Position numbers and translations under genes: made by a program
Source: Ancistrus triradiatus
Taxonomy: Eukaryota; Chordata; Actinopteri; Siluriformes; Loricariidae
Direction: 5' to 3'
NCBI GenBank assembly: GCA_025084515.1
Contig: JAJAGP010000274.1
Span: 124,001 to 188,000 of the forward strand
DNA: 64,000 nucleotides
Notes under the pieces: model-generated
The model's input: only the letters and a program-made list of their open reading frames with translations
The model's database searches: none
What the model was told of the DNA's origin: nothing
Part shown: positions 34,328 to 45,600 of the stretch, one piece after another
Layout of the letters: each line of letters starts with the position of its first letter
Numbering within the stretch: the stretch's first letter is position 1

Positions 34328-36439
34328 ACAATTTTCTCTCATAATTGCTAATTATCTGTGAAGAGAATGGCAGTTGTCTGGTTTAGATTCCGTTTCAGAA
34401 CTTGGTACACAGATGATTACTTATGTGTGAATCACCAACATAATCACCCAATTAAAATGCTAATGGTCACACTTGAAATGAGCCACCCATTAACACATGA
34501 CCAGTTTCAAACAACATGGATGTGGACAAATGGGCATGGACTCATGGATGTGATATGCAGCAATGCTGTAATATGTGGGAATGATTGCTTTGTGCGGGGG
34601 TAAAGTAGAGGGCTCTGAGTAGTCAAGGAGCCCGAGAACCATATGGAACAAAACTAGAAGAAAGAAGATACAAACATACAAACAATTTGTCTTGACCTGA
34701 AAAGAAAATTAACTCTTCTCTTAAGGCTTCAACTTTTGTATTGGAAATCCTGCAGAAGTGTGCTTAATTTGTGTCAGGTATTCCCGAACATCACCACACC
34801 ACTGTTCACAGTTTGCACTGTTTGATATTAAACACCTTTTACTTTTCACACAATTCCCGGTTACAAATGAAGTGTGCAGAAAAAGTCTGGATGACAGCCA
34901 TATGGGAGATGCTGGATTGCTAGTGTCAACAATCGTGTCATGTCCTGCCTGTTTGCAACAATGGTCAAAGTTACCAAACCTGTTTCAATTTGTACAATTA
35001 TGTACAATATGTGGGAAGGTAGAAGTTGATTTATGTAGTCTTAGGAACAGTTTTGTACAAACGTTCTAGAAAAATCCTAGATTTTTATGAATATTGCGGT
35101 ACTATGGCTAGAGCAAAGAACATATTTTTTTCCCAACAGATTTCCCAATATTAATGTTAATATTACTGAGAAATTAGTTAAAACTAACATATTAAGTAAT
35201 AAACCTGCTTTCAGAAAATACCTACAAGGGCTAGAGTACGATTACACAAATATAACAAAACTGTTGCAGAGAAACTAAGGTGCTAACACCTTAACCTTTT
35301 TTCAAACGTTTTGCTTCCCGGAGATAGTGTGAGATTATAGATACACAATAATTTTATTTCACATTTGTCATATTTAGGAATTTGGAGAACCATTAAAATA
35401 CATTTACTGAATTTTAATCGCAATAATCAGTCATGACCCAAGTGGTTATGATTTAGCTTTTGACAAATCAAAATCTTAACCAGATCCTGTACAATGTTCG
35501 CATGAGCAGTAGAGGGCACTGTCGTATAATAAACCGAACACGCTAACAAGATTTTTATTAACCGAAAACGTGTCCTGAACTGACGTAAAACCAGTAGGCT
35601 ACAGCATGGGTATATATTTCGTCCTAAGACACTCTTTGCTAATACTATTCCGAACACACTTTGAGATTTTTCATGTAAACTTGAATTGATAAAGCATTGC
35701 TTTTTTGTCATAATGGCTAATATGCCATTATAATAATAATAACATAAATGTGGACATTTTGGGTGGTCCATCTCTAGGCTTGATGCTCATACCATCGCGA
35801 CATATTTTAATTTCTTGTAGTGTTTTTCTTTGTTTCTGTCCAACTCTTTGTTTCTTCAGTTTATGAAGGGTTCTCCATAGCCCCTTGGATCATGTTCATC
35901 ATTCTTGAAGCACCTTTACAACACGTATCACACTGCCTTCAACATTTGCAATAATATAATCCCACTCACGCACCTTTGACTGTAACTAACAGTATTTTTT
36001 GACCCTTTCCTCTATTAACACATACCAGGCTTATTCTTGTTTGTGGACATTTGTTGTCAATCATCTTTGGATCAGCAGCAAATCACAAATCAACGTTAAC
36101 CCTGATGGTTTATTAACACTTCACTTCCTTTATACTGAGCTACATTCAATGATCTTGAGAGTAATTTTATGGCTACTGAGCACAGAGTTTATTCTTTCTA
36201 TACAGCCTATACAAAGACCCTGGTGACCACACTAATAACCACCTAACACTTATCAAACACACAGATTAGTATATTCATAGATTAGTCTCTCATTCACTTT
36301 TTCTGGGGAGAGATGTGGTCTACCTAATTAGTGATATTTGTTTTTATCAGGGACACCCACTACTGGCAGGTCCATGTTATAACGCATGTACAGAAATAAA
36401 GTCTCCATAGACTAACAGTGGCTGTAGGATGGTTTGGAT
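34328..36439. other. Intergenic DNA downstream of lefty
   Basis: I see no gene and no clear repeat here. The short open frames at 34758-35069 and 35427-35771 have no recognisable protein features. Confidence 0.5.
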
Positions 36440-36683
36440 TGATTTGGTTTATTTATCTATTTAATGTCACATCAGCATCAATGGCTGTTCATGACAAGAG
36501 CAAGATTATACTGATAATAGACACACTCACAATGTTGGGAAATATAGAGTGACCACTTAACCTAAGGCATGTTTTTGGAACGTGAGAGAAAACTGGGGTA
36601 ACCAAAGTAAATGAGACACAGGCGGAGTCTGAGGTTTGGACTGAACTAGGAATCCCCGGAGCTCTTCAGCCACTGTGCTACCT
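36440..36683 (-). repeat. tRNA-derived SINE, family B
   Basis: Inverted copy: CCACTTAACCTAAGGCATGT, GAACGTGAGAGAAAACTGGG, GGAATCCCCGGAGCTC and CACTGTGCTACC. Confidence 0.8.
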
Positions 36684-36858
36684 GCTTGAATGTCTACTAC
36701 TCCTGGCAGTATAATGGGTTGCACTGCATGGGTTGCACTGCATGTAATGAACCTTAGTATGACTTAATTAGGTTTCCATCTACATAAACCAGTTTTCCAA
36801 CTTTTTCTCTGCCTTCCTAAAATAAAGTTCATGATGAAATGGTTTACCAATTTGCTTG

Positions 36859-37051
36859 ACTGCGGTAGCCTAGTGGTTAAGGTACTGGACTCTGGAGCAG
36901 AAGGTCGATGGTTTAAATCCCATCTCTACTAAGCTGCCACTGTTGGGTCCTTGAGCAAGTCCCTTAACCCACAAATGCTTGGATTGTAAGTCGCTCTGGA
37001 TAAGGGCGTCTGCTAAATGACATAAATGTAATGTAAATGTAAATGTAAATG
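36859..37051 (+). repeat. tRNA-derived SINE, family A (well preserved)
   Basis: GGTAGCCTAGTGGTTAAGG (A-box region), TTTAAATCCCATC (B-box region), GTAAGTCGCTCTGGATAAGG and GCGTCTGCTAAATGAC, then an ATGTAA short repeat as the tail. Among the best preserved copies of the family here. Confidence 0.92.
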
Positions 37052-37429
37052 GTTGGAACCCGGCCTGCTTTGCACAGAGCCCTGACCTTAAGCCCATCAG
37101 ACACCTTTGAGGTGAATTGGAATGCCAACTGTGAGTCAGGGCTTACTGTCCAACATCAAGGTTTGACCTCACAGTCATATTGCAAAATCAAGTTGACAGC
37201 CTCTTCTCAGAAAAATGAACGCCATGGTAACAGCAACTGGTGCAAACTCAATACTAATACCCATATTCTTCAATACCTCTCATGTTTTTGAATGCATTTG
37301 TTAGGTGTCCACACAACTGTGCATTTATAATAATCTTCAAACTGCTAGTGAATGTCTAAGAAAGTAAGAAGTCTGATGTTTCTGAAGTAAACTTTTTTTC
37401 AGTCAACAGTGTATTTTAATACACAGAGC

Positions 37430-37595
37430 CCCGCCTCTGTGAGGTTCAGACGTTGTGTTCTGATTGGTTCTCTGCAGCAAAGACGCCACCTATAGACTGG
37501 CTTTAAACTTGTTTATTATTGGATACCATCGCAACCGCTAGCTGGCTAACGCAGTCCTGCTTTATAAAAGAACAAACCTGATTTTAGATTATTTG
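37430..37595 (+). promoter_or_regulatory. Candidate ahi1 promoter and non-coding first exon
   Basis: A transposon-free, GC-richer patch upstream of ahi1. It contains an inverted CCAAT box (GATTGG at about 37461-37466) and ends in a strong donor, G|GTAAGT, at 37595/37596. The first coding exon of ahi1 has its own acceptor (TTTCAG at 39923), so a non-coding first exon must exist; this is the best candidate. The transcription start is not determined. Confidence 0.45.
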
Positions 37596-37955
37596 GTAAG
37601 TAACCATCGAAATGTAAAAGAAACGTGTGTATCCACCGGGCTGTGAAGAAGTACAGCTAGTCGTTACATTATTTTCGTTATTTAAGTAGTTTAAATGTAG
37701 TAGCAAGCTGGGTACGGTAACCAGTATTAGTGAAATAGCGGTGATTCGCTTACACATAGTTTAGCAGGATAGTGTTATATCACTCCTATGTAGAACCGCT
37801 AGTGTAAATTTTATACACTCCTCTAATTTGTTTAATCTAACACTTTTTTTGAGACTCGCTTTATGCTAACTACTTTACACAGATTCCCTTAACCAGATCA
37901 GAATTCACCTAGAGGCAGTTATAACTCTTGGTGATTTATAGATGTTTATATCATG

Positions 37956-38927
37956 CACTCACCGATCACTTTATTAAGTGCACCTAATTGTTTCTAAACT
38001 TATTGTCCATTTCATGAGTTCCTTACCATTTAGAAGCACTTTGTAGTTATATATTAAAATTTACAGCATTTAGCAGACGCCCTTATCCAGAGCGACTTAC
38101 AATTGATACAATATTACAATCCAAGCAATTGTGGGTTAAAGGTCTTGCTCAAGGACCCGACAGTGGCGGCTTGGCAGAGGTGGGATTTGAACCCTGGACC
38201 TTCTGGTCCATAGTCCAGTACTTTACCCGCTAGGCTACCACAGTCCATATAATTAGCATACAAACTGTAGTCCTTTTGTTTCACTATATACTTTGTTGGT
38301 CCCCTCTACTCTGTTGTCTAAAGGTCAGAACTACCACAGATCAAGTATTGTTTGGGTGGTGGGTCATTCCCAGTGCTGCAGTGACTGGTTGGTGGATGGC
38401 ATGAGTGGATGAGACACAGCACTGCTGCCTGAGTTCTTAAACACCTCAGTGTCACTGTTGGACTGACAATAGTCCACCAACCAGCAATGTCCAGCCACCA
38501 GCATCCTGTGAGCACTGATGTAGGATTGACTAACATGAACTGCAGTTCATGTTGTCTACAAGGTAGAGCTCTATGGTAGATGTGTCTAATAGAGTGCACA
38601 GTGAGTGACCCCAGTGTATAAAAACTTCAGCAGGACGGCTGTGTCTGATCCAATTGTACCTGCAAGACGTACACTAACACACCACCACATCAGTGCCACT
38701 GCAGTGCTGGGAATGATCCACTACCCAAATAGTACCTGATCTGTGATGTCCCTGTGGAGGTCCTGACCATTACAGAACAGATTAAATGGGACTAACAAAG
38801 TGTGTAGAGAAACAGTCTGTAATTGTAGAACTGCAGTGTGGTTCTATATGGTAAGTGGAACTGATAAAATGGTCAACGAGTGTGAAAACAATGAGTTTTA
38901 CCTAATGAAGTGATTGCTGAGTGTATA
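37956..38927. mobile_element. Foldback repeat family FB-1, copy 1, with SINE insertion
   Basis: Starts CACTCACCGATCACTTTATT and ends CCTAATGAAGTGATTGCTGAGTG, an inverted pair. Inner blocks (GTGGTGGGTCATTCCCAGTG and GGGAATGATCCACTACCC) are also inverted copies, so the element can fold along most of its length. A family A SINE (38058-38246) interrupts it. Confidence 0.82.
38058..38246 (-). repeat. tRNA-derived SINE, family A
   Basis: Inverted copy inside FB-1: ACAGCATTTAGCAGACGCCC, GGGATTTGAACCCTGGACC, and CCGCTAGGCTACCACAGTCC. Confidence 0.92.
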
Positions 38928-38989
38928 CCTGATGACTAAAGCCCATTTGTTACTATAAATGCTTCATTAGCTGTCCTCTCTTCACATCA

Positions 38990-39085
38990 CTGGAATATTG
39001 TTTGCTTGGTGGATTATTCACAGCACAGCAGTGACCCTGATAAGGTAGTGGCATGGCAGTGTGTTTTGGTGTTGGATCCAGCAGT
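38990..39085. repeat. FB-1 fragment
   Basis: GGTGGATTATTCACAGCACAGCAGTGACCCTGAT and GGCATGGCAGTGTGTTTTG repeat the inner part of the FB-1 family next to copy 1. Confidence 0.6.
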
Positions 39086-39297
39086 AACTTCAATAATTAT
39101 TCTTTTGTAATCAATGAATCTTGATCAGATCTATCCTGGAAACACTATTTGTAAGGTCACAATACACACTGGACAGTTTAAATCACTTGAAGGTAAAACA
39201 GAGAGGGAAAATATGTCGAGGAGACGTGAATACACTATGCTAAAAGTAGACAAGTCATTAATACATACTTACTCATGTCTAGGTCTGCATATCTAGA

Positions 39298-39832
39298 TAC
39301 TGTGCAAAAGTCTTACGCTACCATTAGATTTGTTGTTTTAGCTATGGTATAATGACCATATGTAACACATTGTTGACAATTAGACCCAAACATTTCAAAA
39401 TTGGATTTGTCACTCCATAATACTCTCTTCCACTGATCTTCATTCCAGTCTTTGTGAGCTTTAGGATATCTTTGCCTTTTCATCCTGTTCTCTTTCTGAG
39501 AAAGTGATTTCTTGGCTGCCACTCTTCCAAAAAGACTGTAGAAGGGTCAACCTGGCATCCTCATTAAGCTGCCAGATGCTGCTGTTGCTCAAGTGTAAGT
39601 TTAGGTCACACTAAACACTTGTTATAGATTACACTTGCTGTAATCTGTAGAAGCTGTTTTTTGTGATATTATTTTCAGTTTTTAATACTGAGTCTACATC
39701 CAAATGTCCTGTATTTTCTGGTTGTATTCTAGTAAAGAGACTGCGAAATAATTATATATGCTCATTATGCCATTGCTAAAACCATGATATATCTAATCTA
39801 ATGGTGGCCTAATACTTTTGCACAGTACTGTA
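39298..39832 (-). mobile_element. Tc1-like transposon relic (family Tc1-I)
   Basis: Left end ACTGTGCAAAAGTCTTACGC and right end CTAATACTTTTGCACAGTAC are inverted. Minus-strand coding remnant 39522-39313 reads HKDWNEDQWKRVLWSDKSNFEMFG, the first catalytic Asp region of Tc1 transposases. Internally deleted. Confidence 0.87.
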
Positions 39833-39923
39833 CATATGGTGTTAACTGGCATCTTGGTGTGACGCATGGTCCAGCATCATTTGTAAAGGTGTGATTAGAA
39901 AATCGATACAAATATTGTTTCAG

Positions 39924-42653
39924 GAGACATCTGTATACAGAATGAAGTTGCCTTCAAAACATCAAGAATGCCTGCAGGTATGGAAATTTACACTCACAAA
40001 TACATTGCAGATATGCCTGCTGGAATCATTGACTTGTATTTGATTGTTACCTTGTTTTAAATAGGTCAGATTGATGTGAAAGCAAAGACGAGAGCCAGAT
40101 TTGATGAGGTTTTAAAACGATATACAAACCCTCCTTCAGAAAAGAAGGTGACCAAGCAACAAGCTGATCAGTTACAGGAGAATGTTGTGGTATGTGGATG
40201 GACGTATTAAGACTGTCAAAATATAATTTTTATGGAACTATAAAAGAAAATCAGAATAACTGATACCATCATACAACCCCAATTCCAATTAAGTTGGGAC
40301 GTTGTGTAAAACATAAATAAAAAGAGAATATGATGATTTGCAGATCCTTTTCAACCCATATTCAATTGAATACACTACAAAGACAAGATATTTAATGTTC
40401 ATACGGATAAACGTTATTGATTTTTGCAACTGTTTCCAATTAACCGGTTCACCTGTGGAATGTTCCAAACAGGTGTTTTTTGGGCATTCCTCAACATTCC
40501 TCAACCAGTCTTTTGTTGTCCCTGTCCCAACTGTTTTGGAACATGTTGCAGGCATCACATTCAAAATGAGTGAATATTTGCAAAAATCAATAAAGTTTGT
40601 CTGTTTGAATATTCAATATTTTGTCTTTGTAGTTTAGTGCTTCTCCTGTTTAAACACACCCACTTTATCTAAATAACAGGCTTGTTAATGAGCTGAGTAG
40701 TTGGATCAGGTGTGTTGGGAGCAGGAAAACACTAAAAGATGCAGAGCGGTGGGGCGCCAGGACCAGGATTGAGAAACACTGTTGTAGTGTATTCAGTTGA
40801 ATATGGGTTGAAAAGGATTTGCAAATCATCGCATTCTGTTTTTATTTATGTTTTACACAACGTCCCATCTTCATTGGAATTGGGGTTGTAATATATAGCA
40901 AAGCACTGTGCTGTTGTACAGCATGTGGACAGATTTTCAGCAAAGGGGACCAAAGTTGACTTCTCCAAGTGATTTGAAGCTGCTTAAAACTTTTGTTGTT
41001 TTGCATTTCTGTTTTCTTGCAGCTTCAGACCTTGAGGAAAAACCTGACCAAAGACAGCGAGGAAGATGAGACCATTCTCAATAACACATATGACCCAACA
41101 CAAGGCAGCCCAAGATTTTCAAAGAACAGGCGCAGGGAGGAGGAGGTGTCTGAGAAAGCCAACCTCAGCTGTAATGTAACTGAGGAAAAGTCTGCTCTAA
41201 ATGCTCGGAAAAAGAAGAGTAAGAGGAGCTTGCCACCACCACCTGTTCAAGAAGATGGGCGTGACCAGAGGTCCAAAACAAAAGTTACAGTTGAAGCAGA
41301 TTGGAGGCAGAACAGAAAGAGTAAAAAAGTGAAGAACAGAGGAGAGGATCCCTATGATCGGAAGGCAGACACAGAGCCTGAAGATGACCTCCTTCAGGAG
41401 TATCAACAAAAGATTACTCAGGAAGAGGAGAGGGCTCTAAAGAAGAGAACTCAAAAGAAAAAGCTTGAAATGTTGCCCATAAATCGAGAGAGTATAGTAT
41501 TAAACAATGAATTAGGGAACAAAATGAAGGCAAAGACAAATTTGATGGAAAGTGAGGGAGATAAAAGGTAAGAACAGGTTAACTGTACTTTTCATTAGGG
41601 TGTGCCATTGTTAATTATTAGTAACTGTTTTAATAATTCTCACATACTGTGGTGTGCATTTCGATGTAGTATACAGTTATACACTCACCTGTCAGTTTAT
41701 TGGTACACCTTTTTGATTCTGCACTTTTTATCAGTTTCACTTATCATATAGAAGCACTTTGTAGTTCTACAGTTACGGACTGTAGTCCATCTGTTTCTTA
41801 CATGCTATGTTATACCCTCACAGTACCACCACAGATCAGGTCCTATTTGGGTGGTGGACCATTCTCAGACACAGCAGTGCTGCTGGAGTTTATCACCTCA
41901 GAGTTACTGCTGGAGTAAAAATAATCCACCAACCAGAAATGTCCAGCCACCAGCATCCTGTGAGCACTGATAAAAGATTTAGAGGATGACTAACGCAATG
42001 AGCTGCTGTCTCTGACTTTACATCTGCAAGGTGGAGCATTATGGTAGATGTGTCTAATAGACTGAACACGGTATATAAAACTCCAGCAGCACTGCTGTGT
42101 CTGATCCAATCATACCAGCACAATACAAACTCACACACAGTCAACCATTCTGTGTCACTGCAGTGCTGAGAATGATCTATCCCCCAAATAGTACCTGATC
42201 TGTGGTGGTCCTGTGGGGGTCCTGACTATCAGCGAACAGAGTAAAAGAAACTAAAAAACTATGTAGAGAAACTGATGGACTACAGTCTGTAATTGTAGAA
42301 CTACAAAGTGCTGCTCTAGGGTAAGTGGAACTGATAAAATAAACAATGAGCGTAGGAACAAGGTGTACCTAACAAAGTGGGGTGTGTGTGCGCGTGCGCT
42401 CCCTCTATACTAGTTTCAAAGCAGTATAAGAATACTTTTTTTAGGAAACATTAGGGAACATTAGTTCCATTCCTCTTGAATGTAATGAATGTAAATCTCT
42501 CTCACCTCCACTCTTGCTGCTATTTTAGTGAACATCTATCAGAACACCAAAGTCAGGAAATGAAATCAAAGGGAGATAGTCACTGTGATGCTGAAGAGGG
42601 TTCAGAAGATGCAGTAAAACCCAGAGGAAAAAAGAAGAAGAAAAGAAAAGAAG
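39924..42653 (+). CDS. ahi1: ahi1 exons 1-4: charged N-terminal region
   Basis: Exon 1 (39924-39977) is mostly leader; only 10 bases code. Exon 2 gives the conserved start of the protein (KAKTRARFDEVLKRY). The long exon 3 (545 bases) is rich in K, E and R (SKNRRREEEV, QEEERALKKR) and likely partly coiled-coil or disordered. Exon 4 ends in KKKKKRKE, a plausible nuclear-localisation-like basic run. This part diverges most from the human protein. Confidence 0.9.
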
Positions 42654-45600
42654 GTTTGTAATGAAGCACATATTTGCTGTTATGCAACCAATTGCTAACA
42701 GAACTAGACTGACCAGACCTCTACTCTTATGCTGTTGACATTAATTTGACAGTATTTACTTTGGCAGACGTGATGGTTGAGGACAGGCAGACAGAGGTGG
42801 ATGCATCTCAGAGTCAGGCTTTTGATGATAGCCTGGTATTGGGCGTTTACATTCACCGCACAGACCGTCTCAAGACTGACCTTCTGATGTCCCACCCTAT
42901 GGTCAAAATCCATGTTGTGGATGAGATCACGGGACAGTATGTCAAGAAAGAAGACAGGTGTGGGATTTTCTGTTTGTTGTAGATTTTTGAGCTAACTCAC
43001 AAATGCAAGAGCTTGACCTACGTTTGGAAGCAATGTATTCTGGTTTAAAATGTGAACAAGATCATGTCAGCAACTATTCACATTAATTCTAGGGCTGTCG
43101 AAATGAGCACATTAACGATGGTAATTTTTAAAACCACTTTTAATTGCGTTGTTGTTACTTGCCCATGTGAAGCACCTGTGGTGTCCTTAATGATCTCCTA
43201 ATCACTATTACCTACTTTCTACATACCATGGGACACTTCCTTGTATGGTTTTGCTCTTTACTGTGCGACAACAGAGTCTATTGCATACAGTGGTGCTTGA
43301 AAGTTTGTGAACCCTTTAGAATCTTCTATATTACTGCATAAATATGATCTAAAATATCAACAGATTTTCACACAAGTCCTAAAAGTAGATAAAGAGAACC
43401 CAGTTAAAACAAATGAGACAAAACATATTATCCTTGGTCATTTATTTATTGAGGAAAATGCAGCAATAACTGCAATTAAATGTTTCCTGTAACTGTTGAT
43501 CAGTCCTGCACACCGGCTTGGAGGAATTTTAGCCCATTCATCCATACAGAACAGCTTCAACTCTGGGATGTTGGTGGGTTTCCTCACAGTAACTGCTCGC
43601 TTCAGGTCCTTCGATTGGATTAAGGTCAGGACTTTGACTTGGCCATTCCAAAACATTAACTTTATTCTTCTTTAACCATTCTTTGGTAGAACGGCTTGTG
43701 GGCTTAGGGTCGTTGTCTTGCTGCATGACCCACCTTCTCTTGAGATTCAGTTCATGGACAGATGTCCTGACATTTTCCTTTAGAATTCTCTAATATAATT
43801 CAGAATTCACTGTTCCATCAATGATGGCAAGCCGTCCTGGCCCAGATGCAGCAAATCAGGCCCAAACCGTGATACTACCACCACCAGTCTCACAGATGGG
43901 ATAAGGTTCTTATGCTGGAATGCAGTGTTTTCCTTTCTCCAAACATAAAGCTTGTCTTTTAAATCAAAAACATTTACATTAACAGCATTTAGCAGACGCC
44001 CTTATCCAGAGCGACTTAGAATCCAAACAATTGTGGGTTAAGGGTCTTGCTCAAGGTCCCAACAATGGCAGCGGTGACATTTGAACCCTGGACCTTCTGG
44101 GCCAGAGTCCAGTACCTTACCCGCTAGGCTACCACAGTCTATAAAAAGTCTATTTTGGTCTCATCCGTCCACAAAACATTCTTCCAATAGCCTTCTGGCT
44201 TGTCCACGTGATCTTTAGCAAACTGCAGACAAGCATCAATGTTCTTTTTGGAGAGCAGTGGCTTTCTCCTTGCAACCCTGCTATGCACACCAGATACTGA
44301 AAGCAAAGGTTCACATACTTTTGCGTCCCACTAATATGTAATATTGGATTATTTTCTTCAATAAATAAAATTACCAAGTTTAATATTTTTGTCTCATTTG
44401 TTTAACTGGGTTCTCTTTATCTACTTTTAGGACTTGTGTGAAAATCTGATGATGTTTTATGTCATATTTATGCAGAAATATAGAAAATTCTAAAGGGTTC
44501 ACAAACTTTCAAGCACCACTATAAACAGAAGGGTCCAGGTATCATTTTGCTAATCATTATTGTGTTTTTTGTGTTTATTGATTTATTTACAGAGCAACAC
44601 GTGCATTCTGTTGACTCTTATATTGTCCACTCATGTGGCAAAGTAATGCTTATTAAAGAAAAACAATAGTATATAGGGTTAAATATGAGCAACAAAAAAT
44701 TGTAGTTAACACAATGAAAATCGTGCTATTAAGGTAATCCAAATTTTGGAATAGCACTAATAACAGCACTAATTAATATTCAGTCTATTGATATTGTCAT
44801 CTAGTAACAAACACTCGCACTTTTTCTACCTAGCCATCGCCGAGTCTCATCCTTCTATGAACAGGAGAATATTGAACACATCCTTCCCATCATAACTCAG
44901 CCTTTTGACTTCAAGAAACACAAGTCAACAGTTCCAGAGTGGGAGGAGCAGATCATCTTCAATGAGCGCTTTAATTACTTCCTTGAGGCGAAAGATGACG
45001 GGCCACAGACAATCCTCTTCTTTGAGGTGAGCCAGTTTTTTTTCTTAAACATATCTAGTTTCTGAAAAATAAATCCAGTATCTTAAATGGGGATACCAAT
45101 AACTCCTTGGCATTGTTATCCTGGTCAGGGGTTGGGGTCTCGTGATTATCCCAGGAGTGCACAGACATATGGGACACCATTGGCAGGGTTTGCTGTGGCA
45201 GCGCAGCGTTATAATTTTCTAGCCAGCCTCTCCTCCCTCAGGCATGGTCCATACATTGCCAGGACTTAAATGCAGGTCCTTGTAGTGGTGGGCTATCATC
45301 TTCGATTGCTGCATCATCTGAGCGTACTTGTGGGGAAATGCAGGAAAAAAACTAGAGACACATCTAATTTTCAGTCACCAATACAGAAATAAGGTTGCAC
45401 CCTGTGCCCACAGACCTGAACTGGATTAAGCAGTTATATAAAGTTACCGTGTGTCATTACTTTTGCTTCCACATACAAAATACAGATTTTTGTTTTAGGT
45501 CCTGGATTTTATCAGTATGGAAGAAGCAAGAGCAAATGTCTCTACTGACCAGCGCGAGCAAGGGTTTCGTAAAATTGCTTGGGCTTTTTTGAAGGTAACG

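Noticed and set aside
35427..35771. 114-residue minus-strand ORF downstream of lefty
   Set aside because: Low-complexity tyrosine/asparagine-rich start and no recognisable family; AT-rich intergenic context.
36859..37051. tRNA gene suggested by A-box and B-box-like words
   Set aside because: The same sequence with a fixed non-tRNA tail recurs nine times in the window, so it is a SINE. No cloverleaf with a 3' acceptor stem follows.
41197..41409. Minus-strand ORF opposite ahi1 exon 3
   Set aside because: It is the shadow of the lysine/glutamate-rich coding exon on the other strand.
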